Assembly: GCA_947632575.1 (NCBI GenBank)
Contig: CANRPV010000056.1
Coordinates: forward strand, 1-8,825
Length of the DNA: 8,825 bases
Source of the DNA: an uncultured Eggerthellaceae bacterium
GTDB taxonomy: Bacteria; Actinomycetota; Coriobacteriia; Coriobacteriales; Eggerthellaceae
Reading direction: 5' to 3'
In this document: one piece after another, positions 1 to 5,053 of the stretch
Layout: each line of letters begins with the position of its first letter
Position numbering within the stretch: the stretch's first letter is position 1
Notes under the pieces: model-generated
Told to the model about the DNA's origin: nothing
Database searches by the model: none
The model's input: only the letters and a program-made list of their open reading frames with translations
Translations under genes and position numbers: made by a program

Positions 1-2
1 TA

Positions 3-821
3 GTGGCGCTACTCGGCGCCGGAAGCATGGGCACCGCGATCGTGTCCCGCATCGCCGCCGGAAAGAAAATCCTGCTCGGCGACATCAGCGAGGAGACGCT
101 CGGCAACGTCTCCCGATCGTTCACCTACAACGGCTATGACGTCGAGACCTGTGGCGTCGATGCGATGAACAAGGGCTCAGTGGAGGCCTTCGCCGAGAAA
201 GCGGCCAGCCTCGGACCGGTGAAATACTTCATCGACACCGCCGGCGCCTCTCCCCATCAGACCAACCCGATGCACATCATCGATCTCGACATGGTCGGCA
301 CGGGATACGCCATCGACGCCTTCGGAAACGTCATGGCCGAGGGCGGCGCGGGGCTTGTCATCTCGAGCCAAACCGGATATATGTACCCGATTCCCTACGA
401 AATCGAGCAGCAGATCATCGCCGCCTCCACCGAGGAGCTGAAATCCATCCCGTTCATTACCGGAGAGGCGGCAGTCAACTCGGGAATCGCCTATATGGTT
501 GCCAAGCGTGTCAATCATCTTCAGGTCATCAAAGCCGCTGCCACGACTTGGCGTGCTCGACGTGCACGCATCAACACGATCAGCCCGGGCATCATCGTCA
601 CACCACTTGCCTATGACGAATTCGCGGCCGCAGGGGATGCGTATCAGACGATGATCGACGCGTCAGCGGCGATGCGCGTCGGCACCTCAGACGAAATCGC
701 CGAGGCCGCGGCATTCTTGCTCGGCGAACACGCCGGATTCATCACGGGCACCGATCTTTTGATCGACGGCGGCGTCATAGCGGCAATCCGCACCGGCCAA
801 TACACGCTTCATGCGGAATAA
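3..821 (+). CDS. SDR-family NAD(P)-dependent oxidoreductase (5' end probably cut by window edge)
   Basis: Classical short-chain dehydrogenase/reductase, 272 residues visible. The Rossmann glycine motif GAGSMG is at residues 5-10. An acidic residue, D27, ends the second strand (LLGD), which favours NAD(H) over NADP(H). The catalytic pair Y164/K168 lies in YMVAK, with serines 121-122 at the usual catalytic Ser position. The NTISPGIIVTP segment (191-201) and the C-terminal GFITGTDLLIDGG (245-257) are hallmarks of the family. The first in-window codon is GTG at base 3. Family members usually have a few residues before the first strand, and the reading frame is open to base 1, so the real start is probably outside the window. 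The substrate cannot be read from sequence. A hairpin begins within 15 bp of the stop. The fold is certain; the physiological role is unknown. Confidence 0.93.
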   Translation: MALLGAGSMGTAIVSRIAAGKKILLGDISEETLGNVSRSFTYNGYDVETCGVDAMNKGSVEAFAEKAASLGPVKYFIDTAGASPHQTNPMHIIDLDMVGTGYAIDAFGNVMAEGGAGLVISSQTGYMYPIPYEIEQQIIAASTEELKSIPFITGEAAVNSGIAYMVAKRVNHLQVIKAAATTWRARRARINTISPGIIVTPLAYDEFAAAGDAYQTMIDASAAMRVGTSDEIAEAAAFLLGEHAGFITGTDLLIDGGVIAAIRTGQYTLHAE

Positions 822-873
822 AAAAATGTGACTTTCCGCAACCTTCACTATGATGAAGGTTGCGGTAAGTCAT
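821..873 (-). terminator. Rho-independent terminator for the minus-strand AKR/flavodoxin unit
   Basis: A 12-bp perfect stem (836-847 CCGCAACCTTCA with 854-865) has a 6-nt loop. It is extended by ACTT/AAGT across a single T-T mismatch (831-834 with 867-870). Read on the minus strand, the stem is followed by ACATTTTTTATT (complement of 819-830), a proper U-tract. On the plus strand no T-run follows, so it would stop the SDR transcript weakly if at all. It lies about 100 bp beyond the flavodoxin stop. Confidence 0.8.
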
Positions 874-903
874 GAATCGGCCAATGTAAGGAAAGCAAGC
901 GAA

Positions 904-966
904 ATGAAAACACGCCGGCTCGGCACCATTGAAGTTTCGGAAATCGGTCTAGGATGAATGGGTTAA
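904..966 (+). pseudogene. Remnant N-terminus of an aldo/keto reductase, broken by stops
   Basis: ATG at 904 is preceded by a good Shine-Dalgarno (AAGGAAAG, 888-895, 8-nt spacing). It opens MKTRRLGTIEVSEIGLG, the typical first strand of aldo/keto reductases of the 'R-LG-x-EVS-IGLGCMG' type. The next codon is TGA (955-957) where the family has Cys (TGC). ATG GGT follows, then TAA, where restoring one T would give the expected MGLS. Homology ends there, because the convergent flavodoxin gene ends at 972. I read this as a decayed stub: the remaining ~300 codons were deleted. Its intact ribosome binding site means a 17-residue peptide could still be made. It is distinct from the intact AKR at 1307-2422, whose N-terminus differs. 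Confidence 0.75.
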
Positions 967-971
967 GCCGA

Positions 972-1331
972 CTAACCGATCTCACTCAGCCACGTGTCGA
1001 CTTCGGCCTTCGCTTCCTCTCGATCATTTTGGGCTACAGTGCCGGCAATGCTCAAACCTTCAAGTACGGTCGCCCCAGCGCAGAGGCTTCTGAGCTTTGA
1101 GAACATGCCCGCATCACCGCTTCCCGCATGAGTGTTAAACGGAGCGACGGTTTTCCCATTCCAATCAAGGGATTCAATTGCCGTATACATCGGCATCGGC
1201 GCATCGCCCCACCAGATGGGAAATCCAAGATAAATGAAATCGTATTGGGACATGTCGGGAAGTTTCTCCAGAGCCTGTCGTGCATGAATCCCATGAGGAT
1301 TGTTTCTTATTGTTCTAACATCTCCGCACAC
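972..1331 (-). pseudogene. C-terminal part of a flavodoxin-like protein; FMN-loop end missing
   Basis: The frame reads as the latter two thirds of a flavodoxin-family protein. It contains DMSQYDFIYLGFPIWWGDAP (the Y-D-x-I-x-L-G-x-P-I-W-W motif with the second FMN-contacting loop), then NGKTVAPFNTHAGSG (the third FMN loop), and ends VDTWLSEIG. The N-terminal strand and phosphate-binding loop (YFSxTGNT-type), needed to hold FMN, are absent. The open frame begins at a GTG inside the last codons of the AKR gene, overlapping it by 25 bp. No Shine-Dalgarno fits a flavodoxin start. The matching leader half lies on the other side of the AKR at 2415-2561, so this is one gene split in two. A short product translated by coupling to the AKR cannot be excluded but would lack the cofactor site. 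Confidence 0.8.
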
Positions 1332-2422
1332 TGTTTCAAAAGGTCAGTGATCTTCAAATGCTGCGGGCAGGCACGCTCGCATTGTTCACATTCGATGCAG
1401 TCGGAGGCGCGACGTCCCTCCGGAATGGCCGCGTAGCGCTCCTTCGCCTGCGCCGCCTGGCCATTGCCAAGCTGAAGATTTGTGGCGGCGAAGATATCGG
1501 GGATGGGGATCTGCTTTGGGCAGCCGTCCGTGCAGTAGTGGCAGGCGGTACAGGGAATCTCCGCGGAATTGCCGAGGATATTCTGCGCCTCGCGGATAAT
1601 TTTCTGCTCCTCCGCGTTCAGCGGCTGGAAGTTCTTCATGTAGGAGAGGTTATCTTCCATCTGCGCCACGTTGGACATTCCAGAAAGCACCGTGATAATG
1701 CCGTCCAGGGACGCCGCAAAGCGGATCGCCCAGGATGCAGCAGACGCATCCGGAGCATAACTCTGAAACAGCTTTTTGATCTCTTTCGGAGGGTTAGCGA
1801 GCTTACCACCTTTAACCGGCTCCATCACTACGATGGATTTGCCGTGTCTTCTTGCCACCTCATAATTGGCACGGGAGGTCACCTCAGGGTTGTTCCAGTC
1901 GGCATAGTTAATCTGAAGCTGGACGAAATCCACCTCTGGGTGCTCGGTCAGCAGCTTGTCCAAAAGCTCCGGGCCAGCATGGAAAGAAAACCCGTAATGC
2001 TTGATGAGCCCCTCAGCCTTGCGCTCCTTTAAAAAGTCCCAAATGTGATATTTGTCGTACTTTTTATAGTTGTTTTCCATGAGAGCGTGCATGAGGTAGT
2101 AGTCAAAATAACCCGCGCCGGTCCGCTCTAAACTCTTATAAAACTGCGCTTTGGCGCTTTTTTCATCGTGGCACATCATAAAGGCATTAAGTTTGGTGGC
2201 GAGAGTATACGATTCCCGCGGGTAGCGGTCTACCAGCGCCTTTTTAATGTCGGTCTCTGAGGTACCGTATACATAGGCGGTATCAAAGTAGGTGAATCCC
2301 GCCTCCATAAAGAGATCGACCATCTTCTTGACCTGCTCGATGTCGGTGCTCAGCACCTTCTTCGGCAACCGCATCAGACCGAAGCCCAGCTTCGGTGTTT
2401 CTTTACCAAGATGATCAGACAT
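1307..2422 (-). CDS. Aldo/keto reductase with C-terminal 2x[4Fe-4S] ferredoxin-like motif
   Basis: 371 residues, intact. The AKR tetrad is visible: D47 and Y52 in FDTAYVYG, K77 in LATKL, H112 in YYLMHA. The C-terminus carries two four-cysteine motifs, C291/C294/C297/C301 and C342/C345/C348/C352 (each CxxCxxCxxxCP), expected to bind two [4Fe-4S] clusters, so electrons may come from a low-potential donor. This domain order is common among AKRs of anaerobes. I chose ATG 2422 because GGAGAGG lies just upstream on the coding strand and homologues begin near MSxxLGxxTPKLGFG; the frame is open to 2506 but that part is not AKR-like. The gene sits between the two halves of a flavodoxin gene, and its start overlaps the stop of the leader stub (ATGTCTGA), which suggests translational coupling. 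Its Lys-rich, AAA-containing stretches look less GC-biased than its neighbours, consistent with recent acquisition (impression, not computed). Confidence 0.95.
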   Translation of the reverse strand: MSDHLGKETPKLGFGLMRLPKKVLSTDIEQVKKMVDLFMEAGFTYFDTAYVYGTSETDIKKALVDRYPRESYTLATKLNAFMMCHDEKSAKAQFYKSLERTGAGYFDYYLMHALMENNYKKYDKYHIWDFLKERKAEGLIKHYGFSFHAGPELLDKLLTEHPEVDFVQLQINYADWNNPEVTSRANYEVARRHGKSIVVMEPVKGGKLANPPKEIKKLFQSYAPDASAASWAIRFAASLDGIITVLSGMSNVAQMEDNLSYMKNFQPLNAEEQKIIREAQNILGNSAEIPCTACHYCTDGCPKQIPIPDIFAATNLQLGNGQAAQAKERYAAIPEGRRASDCIECEQCERACPQHLKITDLLKQCAEMLEQ

Positions 2423-2561
2423 AGCTTTTCCTCTCCGATTTCTGCTTTGACTCGACTGACACTTCATCAATAACGCTGTTAGAGGCCTTCCGCTGCTGGC
2501 ACCCAAAGAGCAATCCGAGCGATGCCATCATCGTCAGATCTACGAAATTTCTTCTAGAAAT
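2415..2561 (-). pseudogene. Tat/lipoprotein leader stub of the split flavodoxin gene
   Basis: Between the AKR start and 2561 the minus strand encodes SRRNFVDLTMMASLGLLFGC and then QQRKASNSVIDEV..., ending at a TGA (2417-2415) that overlaps the AKR ATG. SRRNF is a twin-arginine motif, followed by a hydrophobic stretch and a lipobox-like LFGC. This is the N-terminus of an exported flavodoxin-type lipoprotein with a polar linker. The codon before SRR is ATT where an ATG would be expected, and TAA lies three codons further upstream. The true start is therefore either lost or is the ATG at 2531, which would drop the RR motif. The matching C-terminal half is at 972-1331. Coordinates begin at the first codon in keeping with a Tat signal. 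The signal-peptide features are clear; the pairing with the downstream half is inferred. Confidence 0.65.
2427..2435 (-). promoter_or_regulatory. Ribosome binding site that fixes the AKR start
   Basis: On the minus strand GGAGAGG lies 7 nt before ATG 2422. The same bases encode the Ser-Glu-Arg of the truncated flavodoxin leader, so the AKR is using a site inside the residual coding sequence of the host gene. Confidence 0.6.
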
Positions 2562-2579
2562 AAGACGTTAAGCACATTA

Positions 2580-2640
2580 GATGCTAACGACTCCTATGTC
2601 TAATATCTATGTCTAATATCTATGTCTAGGAGTCGGCATC
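2580..2640. repeat. 13-bp tandem repeat framed by an inverted repeat
   Basis: TATGTCTAATATC occurs at 2595-2607 and 2608-2620, followed by a third partial copy TATGTCTA at 2621-2628. The array is flanked by perfect 9-bp arms CGACTCCTA (2588-2596) and TAGGAGTCG (2627-2635), with an outer pair GATGC/GCATC (2580-2584, 2636-2640) separated by a 3-nt bulge. The block lies between the flavodoxin leader stub and the toxin-antitoxin promoter. Copy number could vary by slippage. Function unknown. Confidence 0.8.
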
Positions 2641-2650
2641 GTTCTATTGC

Positions 2651-2679
2651 TTGACGTTGTCCCCTTAGGCGTCTATACT
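2651..2679 (+). promoter_or_regulatory. Promoter of the yefM-yoeB operon
   Basis: TTGACG (2651-2656), a 17-bp spacer and TATACT (2674-2679) form a near-consensus housekeeping promoter. The predicted transcription start near 2686 leaves a leader of about 28 nt. A modest GAGG (2702-2705) lies 8 nt from the antitoxin ATG. Confidence 0.85.
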
Positions 2680-2712
2680 TGTACAATAACTTGTACGAAA
2701 TGAGGTATAGAC
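2671..2712. promoter_or_regulatory. YefM-type operator: paired TGTAC palindromes inside a larger inverted repeat
   Basis: ACTTGTAC is repeated at 2677-2684 and 2689-2696. The first is part of the palindrome TTGTACAA (2679-2686). The two TGTAC(A/G) cores are 12 bp apart centre to centre and overlap the -10 box and start site. Paired palindromes with a TGTACA core are the known operator layout of yefM-yoeB in E. coli, where the antitoxin-toxin complex represses its own promoter. An outer inverted repeat, GTCTATAC (2671-2678) and GTATAGAC (2705-2712), encloses the pair. Its left arm overlaps the -10 box, so it acts on DNA rather than as an RNA hairpin. Confidence 0.75.
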
Positions 2713-2713
2713 G

Positions 2714-2971
2714 ATGAGGACTTTGGCATATAGCACCTTCCGAGAAAACATGAAATCGGAGTTCCAGCGTTGCCGCGACGATGCCGAGCCCCTGCTTGTC
2801 TCGAACAGGGATGAGAGGGACAACGTAGTCGTCATGAACGCACGCGACTACGATGCCCTCATGGAGACCATCCGTATCTACGAAAACCCCTATCTACACG
2901 ACAAGATTCTCCGCGGAATAGAACAGGTGAAAGCAGGAAAAGGCGTAGAGCGGAAACTGATCGATGCGTAA
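2714..2971 (+). CDS. yefM: YefM/Phd-family antitoxin
   Basis: 85 residues, the normal size for YefM. The N-terminal half (about 1-55) has the Phd/YefM pattern: YSTFRENMKSEFQRCRDDAEPLLVSNR followed by NVVVMNARDYDALMET, the DNA-binding dimerisation fold. The remainder (YENPYLHDKILRGIEQVKAGKG) is the segment that wraps and neutralises the toxin in characterised YefM-YoeB pairs. It is the first gene of the operon and overlaps yoeB by 8 bp (ATGCGTAA), giving coupled translation with antitoxin first. Autorepression through the operator just upstream is expected. The ATG at 2714 is the only reasonable start; the Shine-Dalgarno (GAGG) is weak. Confidence 0.95.
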   Translation: MRTLAYSTFRENMKSEFQRCRDDAEPLLVSNRDERDNVVVMNARDYDALMETIRIYENPYLHDKILRGIEQVKAGKGVERKLIDA

Positions 2972-3224
2972 GGTCTTTACCGATGCCGCATGGAAAGATT
3001 ACCTTTATTGGCAGAACCAGGACAAGAAGGCACTTCGCCGCATCAATCAGCTCATCAGGGACATCGAGCGGGATCCATTCGATGGCATAGGAAAGCCCGA
3101 GCCCCTGAGATTCGACCTTTCGGGATGTTGGTCACGCAGAATCGATGCGACAAACCGTCTCGTGTATTCCATCGGCGAGGACAACACGATCAACATCTAT
3201 TCATGCAAAGACCATTACGCATGA
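2964..3224 (+). CDS. yoeB: YoeB-family mRNA interferase toxin
   Basis: 86 residues, aligning end to end with E. coli YoeB (84 residues). Shared blocks include W10-K-D-Y-L-Y-W16, GKPEPL (43-48), LSGCWSRRI (52-60) and the terminal HY (84-85). The catalytic set of YoeB is present: E46 (general base), R65, and H84 near the C-terminus, so the toxin should be active. YoeB enzymes bind the ribosomal A site and cleave translated mRNA. The gene starts inside the last codons of yefM and has no Shine-Dalgarno of its own. There is no clean terminator after the stop, only a long-range inverted repeat at 3238-3301. Confidence 0.96.
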   Translation: MRKVFTDAAWKDYLYWQNQDKKALRRINQLIRDIERDPFDGIGKPEPLRFDLSGCWSRRIDATNRLVYSIGEDNTINIYSCKDHYA

Positions 3225-3237
3225 CCCGGCTAAGCAA

Positions 3238-3301
3238 AAATAGAGACTGACGATCGTTTTCGGTCATTTATGTTTTCGTTCGTTTGGAGCTTTCTCTATT
3301 T
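3238..3301. repeat. Inverted repeat between convergent yoeB and the GG-leader peptide gene
   Basis: AAATAGAGA (3238-3246) pairs perfectly with TCTCTATTT (3293-3301) across 46 bp of AT-rich sequence containing several TTTT runs. It lies between two convergent genes and could serve as a poor bidirectional terminator, but the loop is long and no compact GC-rich stem exists. Confidence 0.4.
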
Positions 3302-3315
3302 CCCTTTACCCATTT

Positions 3316-3600
3316 TCATTCAGGAAAAGTTCTATTCCAATAATACTTCCTATGGGCCTTGACGATAGCAGCCGCATGGTCTTTGCCGTGGAGCTCGAGT
3401 TCTGATTCGAGGGCGGTCAAGAATCGCCTCTCGCCTGCAATCGTGCCATCCAACATGCTATAGACAAAGGTGCGACTGTCCTCAGGTAGATAATCTGCAA
3501 GTTCCATGATCGAAATGGCAATAGAGCCGCCTGATACCTCAGAGAGATCGGCGTCATCAAGCTCGCAAGGCACGTTCGAGTTGTTCGTGTTCTCGGTCAT
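3316..3600 (-). CDS. Double-glycine-leader peptide (putative secreted peptide/RiPP or bacteriocin-like precursor)
   Basis: 94 residues. The N-terminus is acidic and ends in a textbook double-glycine processing site: ELDDADLSEVSGG with Gly24-Gly25. Such leaders are recognised by C39-peptidase ABC exporters in class II bacteriocins, Nif11/NHLP-like RiPPs and some signal peptides. The predicted mature part (26-94) begins SIAISIMELADYL. It is charged and probably helical, has no cysteine and no GxxxG, and ends KYYWNRTFPE, so it is not an obvious pore-forming bacteriocin. ATG 3600 is chosen because GGAGGT sits 7 nt upstream; the open frame to 3705 is leader RNA. No transporter, protease, modifying enzyme or immunity gene is visible here, so its partners must be elsewhere or lost. 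The product type is inferred from the leader alone. Confidence 0.7.
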   Translation of the reverse strand: MTENTNNSNVPCELDDADLSEVSGGSIAISIMELADYLPEDSRTFVYSMLDGTIAGERRFLTALESELELHGKDHAAAIVKAHRKYYWNRTFPE

Positions 3601-3638
3601 GATTCTTACCTCCTCGGGGGGATTTCTTTCCGCCTGCA

Positions 3639-3668
3639 TACATAGTGAATTGGATCCTCCGAAATCAA
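3639..3668 (-). promoter_or_regulatory. Possible promoter of the GG-leader peptide gene
   Basis: On the minus strand TTGATT (3668-3663), an 18-bp spacer and TATGTA (3644-3639) would start RNA about 32 nt before the ATG at 3600. The match to consensus is only partial. Confidence 0.25.
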
Positions 3669-3713
3669 AATGGATTTCCGTAGCATCGCCTGTAATTTGC
3701 GGCAAATCGCTTG

Positions 3714-3878
3714 CTAACCGAGCTTCGGTTGCGAATTTGAACAGCCGGGATAAACGAGTTGAGCGTGAAGATCGGCTATAAGATCCTCCACGTCATCATG
3801 TATTTTTGCTTCACCGGATGCTGCTCTCTCCGTCATGTTATTTGAGAACACGACGTGGAGAGATCGCCATGCCATCAT
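3714..3878 (-). CDS. Possible small protein upstream of the GG-leader gene (unrecognised)
   Basis: An open frame of 54 codons (ATG 3878; internal ATG 3836 would give 40 residues) runs in the same direction as the GG-leader peptide and ends about 110 bp before it. From the internal Met it reads MTERAASGEAKIHDDVEDLI, then ADLHAQLVYPGCSNSQPKLG. This composition is protein-like, with an acidic, probably helical middle. Neither ATG has a convincing Shine-Dalgarno, and the coding strand overlaps an inverted repeat (3782-3865). I do not recognise the sequence. It could be a decayed gene fragment, a real small protein, or chance. Confidence 0.25.
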   Translation of the reverse strand: MMAWRSLHVVFSNNMTERAASGEAKIHDDVEDLIADLHAQLVYPGCSNSQPKLG

Positions 3879-3884
3879 GAATCG

Positions 3885-3925
3885 AACAACATTATCACCG
3901 CATACTATGCGGTGATAATGTTGTT
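3885..3925. promoter_or_regulatory. 41-bp perfect palindrome, probable Fic operator
   Basis: Left arm AACAACATTATCACCGCATA (3885-3904) and its exact reverse complement (3906-3925) surround a single central C at 3905. The right end runs into the -35 hexamer of the Fic promoter (3921-3926), so a bound protein would block RNA polymerase. There is no T-run on either side, which argues against a terminator. The natural candidate ligand is the winged helix at the C-terminus of the adjacent Fic protein. Confidence 0.7.
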
Positions 3926-3949
3926 ATTCGACGCATTGCTTCGTATAAT
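3921..3949 (+). promoter_or_regulatory. Promoter of the Fic gene, predicted leaderless
   Basis: TTGTTA (3921-3926), a 17-bp spacer and consensus TATAAT (3944-3949) precede the ATG at 3956. Only 6 bp (GGTGGT) separate the -10 box from the start codon, so transcription should begin at or within a base of the A of ATG. No ribosome binding site would then be present in the mRNA. Confidence 0.75.
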
Positions 3950-3955
3950 GGTGGT

Positions 3956-5053
3956 ATGTATTTGCATGAACACCCTAATTGGACACATTTCATATGGGAC
4001 GACGATGTGATCCTTCCCTTGCTGAGCAACGTCCGCTTTGCCCAAGGGAAACTATTGGGTCGTATCCAAGATCTCGGCTTTCCTCTGGAATCAGAATTCG
4101 AACTTTCGACAGTTTGCAAAGAAGTTATCGCCTCATCGCGCATTGAGGGAGTCTCGCTTAATGCGGAAGAGGTTCGCTCTTCGGTAGCACGTAACCTCGG
4201 GTTGAACACCTATAATTCCGCGCTCGACACCCATTCAGTGGATGGCGCCGTCGCTGTGTTCATGGATGCAACCTTCCACAGCTCAGATTCCCTCACTTTT
4301 GACCGTCTGGCAGGGTGGCATAATAGCCTCTTCTCCACCGGGTTCAGCGGACTTCGTCGGATAACTGTTGCCGAATGGCGCACCGGTCCTATGAGTGTGG
4401 TCAGTGGGCCTATCGGGCATGAGAGGGTCCACTATAGAGCACCCGACGCTTCAAAGGTACCTAAGCTTATGGATGAGTTCTTCGCGTGGGCGAACACAAG
4501 CAATAACGATGCGCTTCTTAAGGCGGGTCTCGCTCATCTGTGGTTTTTGTCCATCCATCCCTTTGAAGACGGCAATGGGCGTATCGCCCGCGCCATAACC
4601 GAGCTGTTTCTTACCCGCAGCGATCAAAGTCCTCGTCGGTTTTACTCCATGGCCGACTACATCTTGAAGCATCGCGAAAGCTATTATGACGCTCTGGAAC
4701 ATGCTCAAAAAAGTGCTTCGGATGTGACTAATTGGCTCGTATGGTTTCTCGACGCGCTGATGGGCGCCATTGAAGAAAGTGGAGAAACTATTAACGGCGT
4801 TCTTCAACGAAGTGCGTGGTGGCACTCTGTCCAAGGTGTTTCTCTTAACGAGCGCCAGAGAAAAATGCTCGAACGGCTTCTTGGCGGCTTTGAAGGAAAG
4901 CTCACTTCGGGTAAATGGGCTAAGCTATGCAAAGTTTCGAGCGACACGGCTCTACGAGACATTAATGATCTCATCGCCAAAGGTATCCTCATGCGTGATG
5001 AGACGGCATCTGGCAGAAGCACTTCTTACATTTTCACGACGAAAGAACTTTAG
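3956..5053 (+). CDS. Fic-family protein (class II, DUF4172-type) with C-terminal winged helix
   Basis: 365 residues. The start MYLHEHPNWTHFIWDD is the typical N-terminus of DUF4172 Fic proteins, supporting ATG 3956. An inhibitory helix motif S60-S-R-I-E64-G65 matches [S/T]xxxE[G/N], placed before the core as in class II Fic proteins, which are self-inhibited. The active-site loop HPFEDGNGR (201-209) is complete, with catalytic H201 and the anion-binding DGNGR. The enzyme should therefore transfer AMP to hydroxyl side chains of target proteins, and may also reverse the reaction. Residues about 290-360 (NERQRKMLERLLGGFEGKLT, then KWAKLCKVSSDTALRDINDLIAKGIL) look like a winged helix-turn-helix. 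The upstream palindrome plus this domain suggests autorepression. No antitoxin partner is visible, as expected when the inhibitory helix is built in. Targets are unknown. Confidence 0.95.
   Translation: MYLHEHPNWTHFIWDDDVILPLLSNVRFAQGKLLGRIQDLGFPLESEFELSTVCKEVIASSRIEGVSLNAEEVRSSVARNLGLNTYNSALDTHSVDGAVAVFMDATFHSSDSLTFDRLAGWHNSLFSTGFSGLRRITVAEWRTGPMSVVSGPIGHERVHYRAPDASKVPKLMDEFFAWANTSNNDALLKAGLAHLWFLSIHPFEDGNGRIARAITELFLTRSDQSPRRFYSMADYILKHRESYYDALEHAQKSASDVTNWLVWFLDALMGAIEESGETINGVLQRSAWWHSVQGVSLNERQRKMLERLLGGFEGKLTSGKWAKLCKVSSDTALRDINDLIAKGILMRDETASGRSTSYIFTTKEL

Larger units (their letters stand above)
3601..3955. other. 355-bp divergent intergenic region rich in inverted repeats
   Basis: This region separates the GG-leader gene (minus) from the Fic gene (plus). 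On the minus strand it carries small hairpins: GAAATC/GATTTC near 3661-3678, ATTTGC/GCAAAT near 3696-3708, and AACCGA/TCGGTT near 3716-3730. A long-range repeat pairs CTCCACGTC (3786-3794) with GACGTGGAG (3852-3860), extended by GATC on both outer sides with one bulge. The strong palindrome at 3885-3925 and the Fic promoter complete it. The only coding candidate is the weak 54-codon frame at 3714-3878. Confidence 0.6.

Noticed and set aside
955..957. In-frame TGA replacing a conserved Cys codon as possible UGA recoding (Sec or Cys)
   Set aside because: The frame meets TAA three codons later and all AKR homology ends, and no SECIS-like hairpin follows. Decay is simpler. TGA is also used as a normal stop elsewhere in the window.
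1358..2032. 224-codon plus-strand frame opposite the AKR
   Set aside because: Antisense shadow: the opposite strand has all AKR and iron-sulfur motifs, while this frame has no domain.
2423..2506. Extension of the AKR to an upstream ATG (28 extra residues)
   Set aside because: The extra residues are not AKR-like. The same bases encode the lipoprotein leader in another frame, and a strong Shine-Dalgarno precedes ATG 2422.
2595..2628. CRISPR array
   Set aside because: The repeats are directly tandem with no spacers and only 13 bp long.
3601..3705. Extension of the GG-leader peptide to ATG 3705
   Set aside because: It would bury GGAGGT inside the coding region and put 35 unrelated residues before a leader that is already the right length.
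3885..3925. Palindrome as a terminator
   Set aside because: No T-run on either strand, and it overlaps the -35 of a perfect promoter.
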